Positions 7,563 to 15,900 of a stretch of DNA of 23,017 nucleotides are shown here, one piece after another. The notes beneath the pieces were generated by a model, which saw nothing but the letters and a program-made list of their open reading frames with translations, had not been told where the DNA came from and did no database searches. The stretch's first letter is position 1. Each line of letters opens with the position of its first letter. This stretch comes from CBDCWA01 sp046048295. Its GTDB lineage: Bacteria > Pseudomonadota > Alphaproteobacteria > Rhizobiales > Hyphomicrobiaceae. Location: assembly GCA_046048295.1 (NCBI GenBank), contig JBJOGJ010000036.1:1-23017 (forward strand), given 5' to 3'. A program made the translations under genes and the position numbers.

Positions 7563-8405
7563 TTAGTTACCGAACGCGCTTTCCGCCCATCGAGGAAACC
7601 CGTTGGATGATGTCGGCGATTGTGCCTTCGCCTTGGGGGCTTTGCGTGCAGCAACAGACATCTTGCTACGCGCCGGCTGCTTCACGCGCGTGCGTGGTTC
7701 CACGACCTTTTCCACGTCGACAGCACCGAGTGCACTCGGCGGTTCAATGAGCGTGGCAGTGGCAGGCGGATGCTCTGCGATTGATATAGTCGGTGGCGTC
7801 TTTGGAAGTTCCAGTGGCGGCGCGTCCGCGATTACAAGTGCCTGACTAGGCCCCCAGACGTCCTCTTTTGCCGCTGAGGTCTCCACCATAGGTGCCGGTA
7901 CCGGTGCCACTGTTTCAGCTGACCGAGTCGGCTCGGAAGGGACTTCTACAGTGGGCTCAGGCGCCACTTTCGCCACCCGCTGATGGGCTTCGACAGGGGG
8001 CGAATGAGTATCGTCGCGACCACCAGCGCCTGCTTCCGCAGTGCTGACTGCCACCTTCTCGACCTCCCCGCTTTGAACCGCCGGCGGATCTGGCACCACC
8101 AGAGATGTGCTCTCGGATATAGCCATTTTATCGGCCCGGGAAACAACTGGGCCAATAAGCTGCTCGGAGGAGTACGCCAGCCGGTTTACCGCATCGCGCC
8201 CCACGGTACCAACGAATTCCCACCGCGAAATCAATTCGCCCGAGTCGAGTAGGAACGCCCCCATGCGACCGGCGAACGCGAACCGATCGACGAGTGCCGC
8301 GTCGGATTGTGCCACGATGGGCTTCGTCTGTGCATAGCACCGCGCCCCTGGAAGACACACGGCAGCCAGCAACACCGCGAATGTTATTTGAGTACCGCGC
8401 AGCAC
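7563..8405 (-). CDS. Unrecognised exported Pro/Ala/Val-rich protein
   Basis: I do not recognise this 280-residue protein. It starts with GTG at 8405 (AAGG 7 nt upstream). It has a clear Sec signal peptide (residues 1-25, hydrophobic ITFAVLLAAVCLPG, likely cut near CYAQ-TK). A possibly folded segment at about 30-95 (DRFAFAGRMGAFLLDSGELI) follows. Then comes a long low-complexity region rich in Pro, Ala, Val and Glu (about 100-235) and a basic tail (RTRVKQPARSKMSVAARKAPKAKA). Such architecture suits a periplasm-spanning or envelope-anchored linker protein, but no domain can be named. It is transcribed away from tctC and lies downstream of the hydrolase-monooxygenase operon on the same strand, after a 173-bp gap with its own AT-rich putative promoter. 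Confidence 0.6.
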   Translation of the reverse strand: MLRGTQITFAVLLAAVCLPGARCYAQTKPIVAQSDAALVDRFAFAGRMGAFLLDSGELISRWEFVGTVGRDAVNRLAYSSEQLIGPVVSRADKMAISESTSLVVPDPPAVQSGEVEKVAVSTAEAGAGGRDDTHSPPVEAHQRVAKVAPEPTVEVPSEPTRSAETVAPVPAPMVETSAAKEDVWGPSQALVIADAPPLELPKTPPTISIAEHPPATATLIEPPSALGAVDVEKVVEPRTRVKQPARSKMSVAARKAPKAKAQSPTSSNGFPRWAESAFGN

Positions 8406-8452
8406 GTTTTCGCCTTCTTAGGCCTGAAACGCACAACATGATCGCAGCCCGA

Positions 8453-8481
8453 ACAGGGGGCGACACGCATCGCTCCCCTGT
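8453..8481 (-). promoter_or_regulatory. Leader hairpin upstream of the exported protein
   Basis: ACAGGGG and GCG pair with CGC and CCCCTGT (10 bp with one bulged base, loop ACACGCAT). It lies 48-76 nt upstream of the GTG start at 8405, in the probable leader. An AT-rich block (8485-8522) just behind it holds TTAAC and GTCAA elements and is the likely promoter zone. Confidence 0.3.
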
Positions 8482-8578
8482 CAAACCTTAACAATGGTCA
8501 AATAATATTAACAAACTACTAACGCGAGCACCCGAGAAAAGCACGTAAAGGTTGCGTTTCACCAAGGAGGAGCCTGTG

Positions 8579-9751
8579 TCAAGCTTGTGCGGGCGCTCCT
8601 CGAACCGGTGTACTCCCCTTCAGCGCGGGCATGACCTCGGATGCAAAGAGCCTCAGGCTCTTCTCAGTCATATCCTCGGGCATGGTCGCCACCTGCAGCA
8701 TGGCGATCATGGTACCTATTCCAAACTCTTTCTCGGCCTCCAATATCCGGTCCCGGACGGTCGCTGGACTGCCGCACAGCACAAGGCCCGACTCGATCAT
8801 CATGTCGATGGTCTGCGCCGCCTGCCGTGCCGCGAACTTCTGCTCGATCAGGAACTTGGTCGATGCAATGGAAGAATATCCTGGCGGCATCCGCATCTCG
8901 ATCGGATACCTGAGGAACCGGGTAAAAAATGCCTCGATATGCGGCTTCAGCTCCTTCCGCGCCTTCTCGTCCGTCTCCGACACGTAGGTCGGCACCGCCC
9001 AGCCGAGCTGCGAGGCATCGGCTGCGTATCCATATTTCTCTGCGCACTCGTAATAATAATGGAAGGCCCTCTGTGCCGTCTTATACGGGCTGAACGTCTG
9101 GAGATAGGTATACTTGCGGTCAGGATGCGACGCCCACTCCACCGTCTCCTTGCTTCCCTGAGAAGGAATCCAAACCGGCGGATGCGGCTGTTGCACGGGC
9201 CGCGGCCAAAGGTTCACGTACTCGAAGTGAAAGTGCTTGCCTACGTGCCGGAAAGGCCCCGCTTCGGTCCAAGCTCTCAGGATCAGGTCATGAGCCTCGT
9301 AATAGATCTCGTGCGAGAGGCTTGGATTTGCCCCACTTGCGAAGTACTCCGATCCGATCCCGCGCACGAACCCGGTGATGATCCGCCCATTACTCATGTT
9401 GTCGAGCATCGCGAACTCTTCCGCGATCGTGATCGGGTTCGACACCAGTGGCAGCGCGCGCCCCAGTATCGCGATCTTCGAATTCTTCGTCGTACGGCAG
9501 AGCGCGCCCGCGATGAGATTCGGAGCCGGCATCAGCCCATATGCCGTCTGATGGTGCTCATTGACGCAAATCCCGTCGTACTCGAGTTCGTCTGCGAGTT
9601 CTAGCTCACGTATGTACCGGTCGTAGAGCTTCGCGCCCTCAACCGGGTCGTAAAACGAATTCGGCAGGTTGAGCCATGCCGAGTTGTAGTTGTGCGAAGC
9701 CTCCAGATCGAGGTTCGCATAAGGCATCAGGTGGAAGAAATAGACCTTCAT
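8579..9751 (-). CDS. LLM-class flavin-dependent monooxygenase (luciferase-like)
   Basis: The 390-residue protein has the TIM-barrel luciferase-like fold. Landmarks are the N-terminal MKVYFFHLMPYANLD, ICVNEHHQT (near residue 61), NPITIAEEFAMLDNMSNGRI (near residue 105), GFVRGIGSEYF (near 127) and PHPPVWIPSQGS (near 190). These enzymes use reduced FMN from a separate reductase to insert oxygen into, or cleave, small organic substrates such as sulfonates, amides and heterocycles. Its ATG overlaps the hydrolase stop by 4 nt (ATGA), so the pair is translationally coupled. No flavin reductase is encoded nearby, so a general cellular reductase must serve it. The exact substrate is unknown. Confidence 0.9.
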   Translation of the reverse strand: MKVYFFHLMPYANLDLEASHNYNSAWLNLPNSFYDPVEGAKLYDRYIRELELADELEYDGICVNEHHQTAYGLMPAPNLIAGALCRTTKNSKIAILGRALPLVSNPITIAEEFAMLDNMSNGRIITGFVRGIGSEYFASGANPSLSHEIYYEAHDLILRAWTEAGPFRHVGKHFHFEYVNLWPRPVQQPHPPVWIPSQGSKETVEWASHPDRKYTYLQTFSPYKTAQRAFHYYYECAEKYGYAADASQLGWAVPTYVSETDEKARKELKPHIEAFFTRFLRYPIEMRMPPGYSSIASTKFLIEQKFAARQAAQTIDMMIESGLVLCGSPATVRDRILEAEKEFGIGTMIAMLQVATMPEDMTEKSLRLFASEVMPALKGSTPVRGAPAQA

Positions 9752-10518
9752 GATTCAACCTTCCTGATGTGCGCCGCGATCGCCTCCGCGGTCTCGCCCG
9801 GTTTCTCACTATGGAGCAGATGCCCGCATTCCTTGATCTGTAAGACATCGCAATCCGAGATGCCCTCCAGAAAGGGTTTGCGGCAGGCGAACGGGATGAT
9901 CTTGTCCTCCAGTCCCCATACAAGGCGCGTCGGTCGATCGATTCGATGCAACCACTGCGGAAGCTGCGGGTTGTGCAGCCGTGGCGACCACGCCAGGCGC
10001 GCCGTCGTCGCCTTGTTCTGCAGCACCACGTCGAGATCGGCATTGGCCAGCGCCGCGATGCGTTTTTCGGCAAGTTCCTGATTGTAGAACTGGTTACGCG
10101 CCGCCTCTTCAGGCGTCCACAGAAAGATATCTCCGAACGCTGCCTCGCGTACGGCGCACCCGGCCGGAGCCATCAGCGTCACGCTGCAAATTCTCTCAGT
10201 CGAGCGGATCGCAATCTCTGCAGCCGTCCATCCACCAAGCGAATGCCCAACCAGATGTACGTCCCGCAGATCCAGCAGCTTGAGGAGATCGAGATAAAAG
10301 AATGCCAGATCGCCCACGCTCAACATCCACTCCGGCGTCGGTGACTTGCCAAAACCGGGATGCTCCGGTGCAATCAGCCGGTGCGAACCAGCGAGCTTGT
10401 CGTGCAACGGCGACCAGTTCGCACCACCCGCGCCATGCAGAAACAGGATTGTCGGCCCCGTCCCGGCCTCCACCAGCCGGAGCTTCTGCCCATAGACGTC
10501 CAAAGTCGATTCCTGCAT
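9748..10518 (-). CDS. Alpha/beta-fold hydrolase
   Basis: This encodes 256 residues with a complete catalytic triad: nucleophile S93 in GHSLGG, acid D205 in VWGLEDKIIPF and H233 in CGHLLHSE. The oxyanion-hole motif HGAGG sits at residues 28-32. Close relatives hydrolyse C-C bonds of ring-cleavage products, esters or lactones in the cytoplasm. It is the first gene of a two-gene minus-strand operon with the flavin monooxygenase; the TGA stop shares bases with the next ATG. A monooxygenase followed by a hydrolase is a common catabolic pair, for example oxygenation to an ester or lactone followed by cleavage. The start at 10518 has an AG-rich region upstream. Which bond it cleaves cannot be told. 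Confidence 0.9.
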   Translation of the reverse strand: MQESTLDVYGQKLRLVEAGTGPTILFLHGAGGANWSPLHDKLAGSHRLIAPEHPGFGKSPTPEWMLSVGDLAFFYLDLLKLLDLRDVHLVGHSLGGWTAAEIAIRSTERICSVTLMAPAGCAVREAAFGDIFLWTPEEAARNQFYNQELAEKRIAALANADLDVVLQNKATTARLAWSPRLHNPQLPQWLHRIDRPTRLVWGLEDKIIPFACRKPFLEGISDCDVLQIKECGHLLHSEKPGETAEAIAAHIRKVES

Positions 10519-10747
10519 CCCCGGTTCTCTTTCTCAATCGTCTTCTAAATTGTCTATGGCCCCCATCCCCACAGCCTGTCAAACGGCGCCGCCTGACCAA
10601 CTGCCGGCACCTGCCCATCCTTGTCGCTTTACATGACCGTCATGCAGCACGATATCATGTCGGATACCCCTTCCGGCGCGCCTGCGATGGACGTGCCCGA
10701 AGCGACAGCTACAGTTGCTGCCGGAACGACCAAAGCGAGTGCTGACC

Positions 10748-11425
10748 GTGGCTACGCATGACAACCCGCCCTTCGAAATCACCCCCGACGTCCTGCTCAA
10801 GGCCTATGCGTGTGGCATCTTTCCGATGGCCCAGAGCGCGGATGCGAGCCACCTCTACTGGATCGAGCCAGACGAGCGAGGCGTGCTCCCTCTTGACGCC
10901 ATTCACCTGCCCCGACGCCTGATCCGCACCATCCGCAGCCAGCCCTACGAAATTCGCATAGACAGCGACTTCGAAGGCGTCATCGACGGATGCGCTGAAG
11001 AACAGCCCCACCGCTCGTCAACCTGGATCAACTCCCAGATCCGCACACTATATGGCGCCTTGTTCCGGCGCGGGCATTGCCACACCGTCGAGGCTTGGCA
11101 CGGCGACGAACTCGTAGGCGGTTTATACGGAGTGGCACTCGGTGGCGCGTTCTTTGGCGAGAGTATGTTCTCTCGGATGCGCGACGCATCGAAGATTTCT
11201 CTGGTCTATCTCTGCGCCCGCCTGCTTCACGGGGGATTTTCGCTGCTCGACACGCAATTCGTGACAGAGCACTTGCGCCAGTTTGGTACCATCGAGGTCG
11301 ACAAGCGCGAGTTTCAGGGCGAACTCAATGTCGCATTGGGGCTGCAGGGCGATTTCAATCGCCTGCCGATCGACACCGGGCCGGATGCCATTGTCGATAT
11401 CATCCGCGATGCGGCCGCCTGTTGA
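10748..11425 (+). CDS. aat: Leucyl/phenylalanyl-tRNA--protein transferase
   Basis: This enzyme transfers Leu or Phe from charged tRNA to N-terminal Arg or Lys of proteins, marking them for ClpS/ClpAP degradation (N-end rule). The 225-residue form shows family motifs: EITPDVLLKAYACGIFPMA (residues 10-28), LYWIEPDERGVLPLD, the central AWHGDELVGGLYGVALGGAF with FGESMFS, and DTQFVTEHLRQFG near the C-terminus. The start is uncertain: GTG 10748 gives the usual N-terminal length, but GTG 10739 and TTG 10715 are in frame and none has a strong ribosome-binding site. The stop is 3 bp from the stop of the convergent DUF2155 gene. The association with DUF2155 and NDUFA12 genes is widespread in alphaproteobacteria. 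Confidence 0.93.
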   Translation: MATHDNPPFEITPDVLLKAYACGIFPMAQSADASHLYWIEPDERGVLPLDAIHLPRRLIRTIRSQPYEIRIDSDFEGVIDGCAEEQPHRSSTWINSQIRTLYGALFRRGHCHTVEAWHGDELVGGLYGVALGGAFFGESMFSRMRDASKISLVYLCARLLHGGFSLLDTQFVTEHLRQFGTIEVDKREFQGELNVALGLQGDFNRLPIDTGPDAIVDIIRDAAAC

Positions 11426-11428
11426 ACG

Positions 11429-11902
11429 TCAACGTCTGACACGGCGCCGGCGTCTGGCAGGTTCCTCTTCGCCCGCGCCCGCTTCGGGCCGCCGCCGGCC
11501 GTCTGCAACCGCTCGCTCCGGAGCGTTGCAGTCCGTCAGCCAGACGTCGAACACCGGGTGTTCGACGCCGTTGAGCCCTGGGCTCTCGGCGAACATCCAG
11601 CCGGAAAACAGTCTCGATTCGTTTTTGTCGAGCTGAAGTTCGTCGACTTCGACGAAGGCCGAAGTCTTCGGCGGTTCCGTTGGCGGCCGCGAATAGCAGG
11701 CCTTTGGCGTAACCTTGAGCGACCCGAACTGCACCGTTTGTCCGATCGGCACCTCGAGCTTCGAAATCCGCGCAGTCACCTTGTCCAGCGCCGCGAAAAC
11801 CGCGACCTTGTTTGGAATCTTTTCCGCCTGCACGGACTGCCGCACGCCTCCGCCGGTGAGAGCCAACAGAAGCCCTGCCAGTAGTGCAACCCGCATCCGC
11901 AT
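11429..11902 (-). CDS. DUF2155 domain-containing exported protein
   Basis: This encodes 157 residues. A Sec signal peptide (residues 1-26, MRMRVALLAGLLLALTGGG) precedes the DUF2155 domain: NKVAVFAALDKVTARI, VPIGQTVQFGSLKVTPKACY and GWMFAESPGLNGVEHPVFDVWLTDC in pieces along residues 31-125. Two conserved cysteines (C69, C125) could form a periplasmic disulfide. The last 30 residues are Arg/Glu-rich and look disordered. The start was set at ATG 11902; a GTG directly upstream (11905) is possible. The function of DUF2155 is not established. It lies 114 bp downstream of the NDUFA12 gene on the same strand, a conserved alphaproteobacterial neighbourhood. Confidence 0.9.
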   Translation of the reverse strand: MRMRVALLAGLLLALTGGGVRQSVQAEKIPNKVAVFAALDKVTARISKLEVPIGQTVQFGSLKVTPKACYSRPPTEPPKTSAFVEVDELQLDKNESRLFSGWMFAESPGLNGVEHPVFDVWLTDCNAPERAVADGRRRPEAGAGEEEPARRRRRVRR

Positions 11903-12016
11903 CACGTCCGGCCAGTCCTTTGTCGTCGCCAGCGTAGCGCCGTTTGCTCCGCCCTAATCATCATTTGCTCGGATTCGGGCAGCATCAAGAAGCGCCGATC
12001 GCATTGCAATCCGTAA

Positions 12017-12421
12017 TCACTCCGGACGCCAGGGCTGGTAGTCGCCTGTCGCCTTCGGCCGCTTTGCCGCCGTCAGGATGCTCCCCTGCGGCCGGTATGC
12101 CTGCGACGTTCCAGTCATGTTCATCCGGTGCGGCTTCTGCCACGGGCGAGGCTCGTAGTCTTCCTCCGTTGGTGGGCTATCGACAGTGTAGTGCAGCCAC
12201 CCGTGCCAATCGGCGGTCACCTTGGAGGCATCAGCCAGGTCCTTGTAGACGACCCAGCGCCTCGGCTTGCCGAGTGGCCCCACGCCCGATCGCTGCACAT
12301 AATACCGGTTGCCGAACTCGTCCGTTCCGACCAATCGCCCACGCCACGCCGTTGTCAGGCGTAGCGACCAAGTGTTGCCGCCCCACCAACTGAATATTTC
12401 GGAGAGAATGCTCATTTCCAT
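12017..12421 (-). CDS. NADH:ubiquinone oxidoreductase accessory subunit, NDUFA12 family
   Basis: The 134-residue protein matches the NDUFA12/B17.2 family, a supernumerary subunit of respiratory complex I found in mitochondria and alphaproteobacteria. Landmarks are WWGGNTWSLRLTTAWRG, LVGTDEFGNRYYVQ, RRWVVYKD, the WHGWLHYTVDSPPTEED core, KPHRMNMTGTSQAYRPQGS and the ending YQPWRPE. It would bind the peripheral arm of complex I at the inner membrane and help assembly or stability. The first codons read ATG-GAA-ATG, so translation could begin at 12421 or 12415. It is transcribed away from nrdJ across a 565-bp spacer. The call is firm because the family is highly recognisable. Confidence 0.95.
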   Translation of the reverse strand: MEMSILSEIFSWWGGNTWSLRLTTAWRGRLVGTDEFGNRYYVQRSGVGPLGKPRRWVVYKDLADASKVTADWHGWLHYTVDSPPTEEDYEPRPWQKPHRMNMTGTSQAYRPQGSILTAAKRPKATGDYQPWRPE

Positions 12422-12986
12422 CTAGCCTGCTGCGATATGCTCCATCCCGCTTACCCCACGACGTGGCCGCGGTCCAGTGTTGTCGGTAGCGCGGCTCGAA
12501 GGTCACACATCAGTGCCAGGGAATCGGACTACCCTTCAGACGTGGAATTCTTCCGCCCCGAAGTGCAGCCGCCCCGCCGAGCCCATATTCCGGCCATTTG
12601 CGCCCTGCCTCACCAAACTTCTGCCCAGCTTTTCCTCAGCCCCTGCACAGAACATCAACATCTAGTATGTGTGGGATGCGCAACATACAAATGCTTTGGC
12701 TGCCACACTCGAATCGGGCCATAAACGAGTCGTCCGGCCACCGCTGTGAAGCGACATGGCCAAGCAGTGGGGAGCGGTTGGAAGATCGCTCCGGATGACT
12801 TCTGTAGCGTTCTTCCGGCAGGCCGATCACGGGCCGAATGTTCACGCCGGATCGAGTATTCGTAACGCGTACCAACACTGAAAACCAGGAATACAGGGCG
12901 CTGCGCCAGCCATACCAGGCGGCGCGGACGGGGGATAAATGTGTCCGCATCCCGGCGGACGCACAACGATTGCGGGGCAAATACAC
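12422..12986. other. Long gene-free spacer with divergent promoters (NDUFA12 gene / nrdJ)
   Basis: No convincing coding frame, tRNA or known RNA motif is visible. The stretch must hold the promoters of both flanking genes. Notable items are an AACATC-AACATC tandem at 12651-12662, an inverted pair GTATGT (12665-12670) and ACATAC (12683-12688), GGAGCG/CGCTCC arms near 12770-12791, a GGGGGATAA purine-rich element at 12930-12938, and a 9-bp hairpin at 12940-12963. I searched by eye for the conserved B12-box and GCCACTG of cobalamin riboswitches and did not find them. Confidence 0.5.
12940..12963 (+). promoter_or_regulatory. Hairpin just upstream of nrdJ
   Basis: TGTGTCCGC (12940-12948) pairs with GCGGACGCA (12955-12963) with one G-U wobble, around a 6-nt loop. 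It ends 23 nt before the nrdJ ATG at 12987, and an in-frame ATG at 12939 overlaps its foot. It could modulate translation initiation of nrdJ. Confidence 0.4.
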
Positions 12987-15900
12987 ATGCAGATCTCGAG
13001 GCGCTTCACCGAGGCGGGCAAATCACCTTACGACTCCATTCCGTTCCGGCGTGCAACCAGCGAGATCAGGAACCCCGATGGCTCCATCGTCTTCCGGCTA
13101 GAAGGCTTCATGGTACCAGAGCATTGGAGCCAGGTTGCCGCCGACATCATCGCTCAGAAATATTTCCGCAAGGCCGGTGTTCCGAAGTGTCTCAAGCGCA
13201 TCGAAGAGACCCAGGTACCGTCGTGGCTCTGGCGATCCGTTGCCGACGAGCGCGCCCTCATGGACCTGCCAGCCGAAGAACGCCACGGCGGTGAGAGCGA
13301 TTCGCGCCAGGTCTTCGACCGGCTGGCCGGCACCTGGACCTATTGGGGCTGGAAGGGCGGCTATTTCACGACCGAGGAAGACGCCCGCGCCTTCTTCGAC
13401 GAGCACCGCTACATGCTTGCCATGCAGATGGGTGCACCGAACAGTCCGCAATGGTTCAACACCGGTCTTCACTGGGCATACGGCATCGACGGCCCTGGCC
13501 AGGGCCATTTCTACGTCGACTACAAGACCGGCGAGCTCACCGCCTCCGCCTCGGCCTACGAGCATCCCCAGCCGCATGCCTGCTTCATCCAGTCCGTGGA
13601 TGACGACCTCGTCAACGAGAACGGCATCATGGACCTCTGGGTCCGCGAGGCCCGTCTCTTCAAGTACGGCTCCGGCACCGGCTCGAACTTCTCCAAGCTC
13701 CGCGGCGAGAACGAGAAGTTGTCGGGTGGTGGGCGGTCTTCCGGCCTCATGAGCTTCCTCAAGATCGGTGACCGCGCGGCGGGCGCCATCAAGTCGGGTG
13801 GCACCACGCGCCGCGCCGCCAAAATGGTCGTCGTAGATGTCGATCACCCCGACATCGAGGAATACATCTCCTGGAAGGTGAAGGAGGAGCAGAAGGTTGC
13901 GGCCCTCGTCGCCGGCTCCCGCATCTGCCAGAAGCGCCTGAAGGCTGTCATGAAGGCCTGCGTCAACTGCGAAGGCAGCGGCGACGATTGCTTCGATCCG
14001 GTAAAGAACCCGGCATTGAAGCGCGCCATCAAGGAAGCCCGCCGCGACCACATCCCGCAGAGCTATATCGCCCGCATCATCCAGTTCGCACGCCAGGGCT
14101 TCAAGGAAATTCAGTTCGATACCTACGACACCGATTGGGACAGCGAGGCCTATCTCACAGTCTCGGGCCAGAACTCGAACAACTCCGTCCGCGTCACCGA
14201 CGACTTCCTTGCTGCCGTAAGGGAAGGCCGCGAATGGGAGCTCAACGCGCGAACCACCAGCAAGACAATAAAGAAACTCAATGCCCGCGCGCTCTGGGAT
14301 GACATCGGCTACGCGGCCTGGGCTTCAGCCGATCCCGGCATCCAATTCCACACTACGATCAACGACTGGCATACATGCCCGAAATCGGGCCCGATCAATG
14401 CATCGAATCCGTGCTCGGAGTACATGTTCCTCGATGACACGGCATGCAACTTGGCCTCACTGAACCTGCTGGCCTTCAAGCGCGACGACAACACCTTCGA
14501 CACGGAAGCATTCGAGCACTGCTGCCGCTTGTGGACCGTCGTCCTGGAGATCTCCGTCCTTATGGCGCAGTTCCCCTCGCGCCAGATCGCGCAGCTCTCC
14601 TATGAGTACCGTACGCTTGGACTCGGTTTCGCCAACATCGGTGGTCTCCTGATGGCCTCCGCCATTTCCTACGACTCCAGGGAAGGCCGCGCACTCTGTG
14701 GCGCCATCACCGCCATCATGACCGGTGTCGCGTATGCCACCAGCGCCGAGATGGCCTCCGAACTCGGTACCTTCCCGGGCTATGAGCCGAACGCAGCAGA
14801 GATGCTGCGCGTCATTCGCAACCACCGCCGCGCTGCACATGGACAGTCCATGGGCTACGAGTCACTTGCCACGCTGCCCGTCCCGCTCGATCACGCATCG
14901 ATCGCCGACGCTCGGCTGATCGAGGCTGCCAAACGCGCCTGGGACAGCGCTCTTGCACTGGGCGAGCAGCATGGCTACCGCAACGCCCAGGCAACCGTCG
15001 TTGCGCCGACCGGCACTATCGGCCTCGTGATGGACTGCGACACCACCGGCATCGAACCCGATTTTGCGATCGTCAAGTTCAAGAAGCTCGCTGGTGGCGG
15101 CTACTTCAAGATCATCAACCGTGCTGTGCCCGAAGCACTTCGCACCATGGGCTACACCGCTGCCCAGATTGCCGAGATCGAGGCCTATGCCGTCGGCCAC
15201 GGCTCTCTCGGCCAGGCACCGCACATCAACCGCACCAGCCTCAAATCCAAGGGTTTCACCGACGACGTGCTGGACAAGATCGAAGCCTCCCTGGGAACTG
15301 CCTTCGATATCAAGTTCGTCTTCAACAAATGGACGATCGGCGAACAGTTCCTCACCGAGACGCTCAAGGTCCCGGCCGAGAAGCTTTCTGATCCGTCCTT
15401 TGAACTCCTGGCGCACCTAGGCTTCACAAGGCCCCAGATCGAGGCCTGCAACGAGCACGTGTGCGGAGCGATGACGCTCGAAGGTGCCCCGCACCTGAAG
15501 GCGGAGCATCTGCCGGTATTCGATTGTGCCAACCCCTGCGGCCGCAAAGGCAAGCGCTACCTCTCCACGGAGAGCCATATCGAGATGATGGCTGCCTGCC
15601 AGCCCTTCATCTCCGGTGCCATCTCGAAGACGATCAACATGCCGAACAGCGCCTCTGTCGAGGACTGCAAGGCGGCCTACGACCTCTCGTGGCGTCGTGC
15701 GCTGAAGGCCTGCGCCCTCTACCGCGACGGCTCGAAGCTCTCCCAGCCGTTGAACTCGCAGATCCTCGCCGACGATGACGACGACCTCGACGATGTCGCC
15801 GAATCCATCACCGTCAAGTCCATGCCTGAGCGTGCAGCGATTGCAGCCGAGCGGATCGTCGAGAAAATCGTCGAGCGCGTTCGCCAGCAGGAACGTGAGA

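Noticed and set aside
7442..7654. Minus-strand frame that could extend the exported protein's C-terminus by a frameshift
   Set aside because: Third-position GC bias is only slightly above background and the product is not recognisable. The existing TAA at 7563 is a sufficient end.
12636..12986. 116-codon minus-strand frame in the nrdJ leader
   Set aside because: No ribosome-binding site, and the Arg/Ser/Cys-rich composition is unlike the neighbouring proteins. Probably a chance frame in GC-rich DNA.
12422..12986. Cobalamin riboswitch before the B12-dependent reductase
   Set aside because: The conserved B12-box and GCCACTG elements could not be found by eye. A covariance-model search would settle it.
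13098..14051. 317-codon minus-strand frame inside nrdJ
   Set aside because: Shadow of the highly biased nrdJ frame; its product is Gly/Ala/Val/Asp-rich with no domain pattern.
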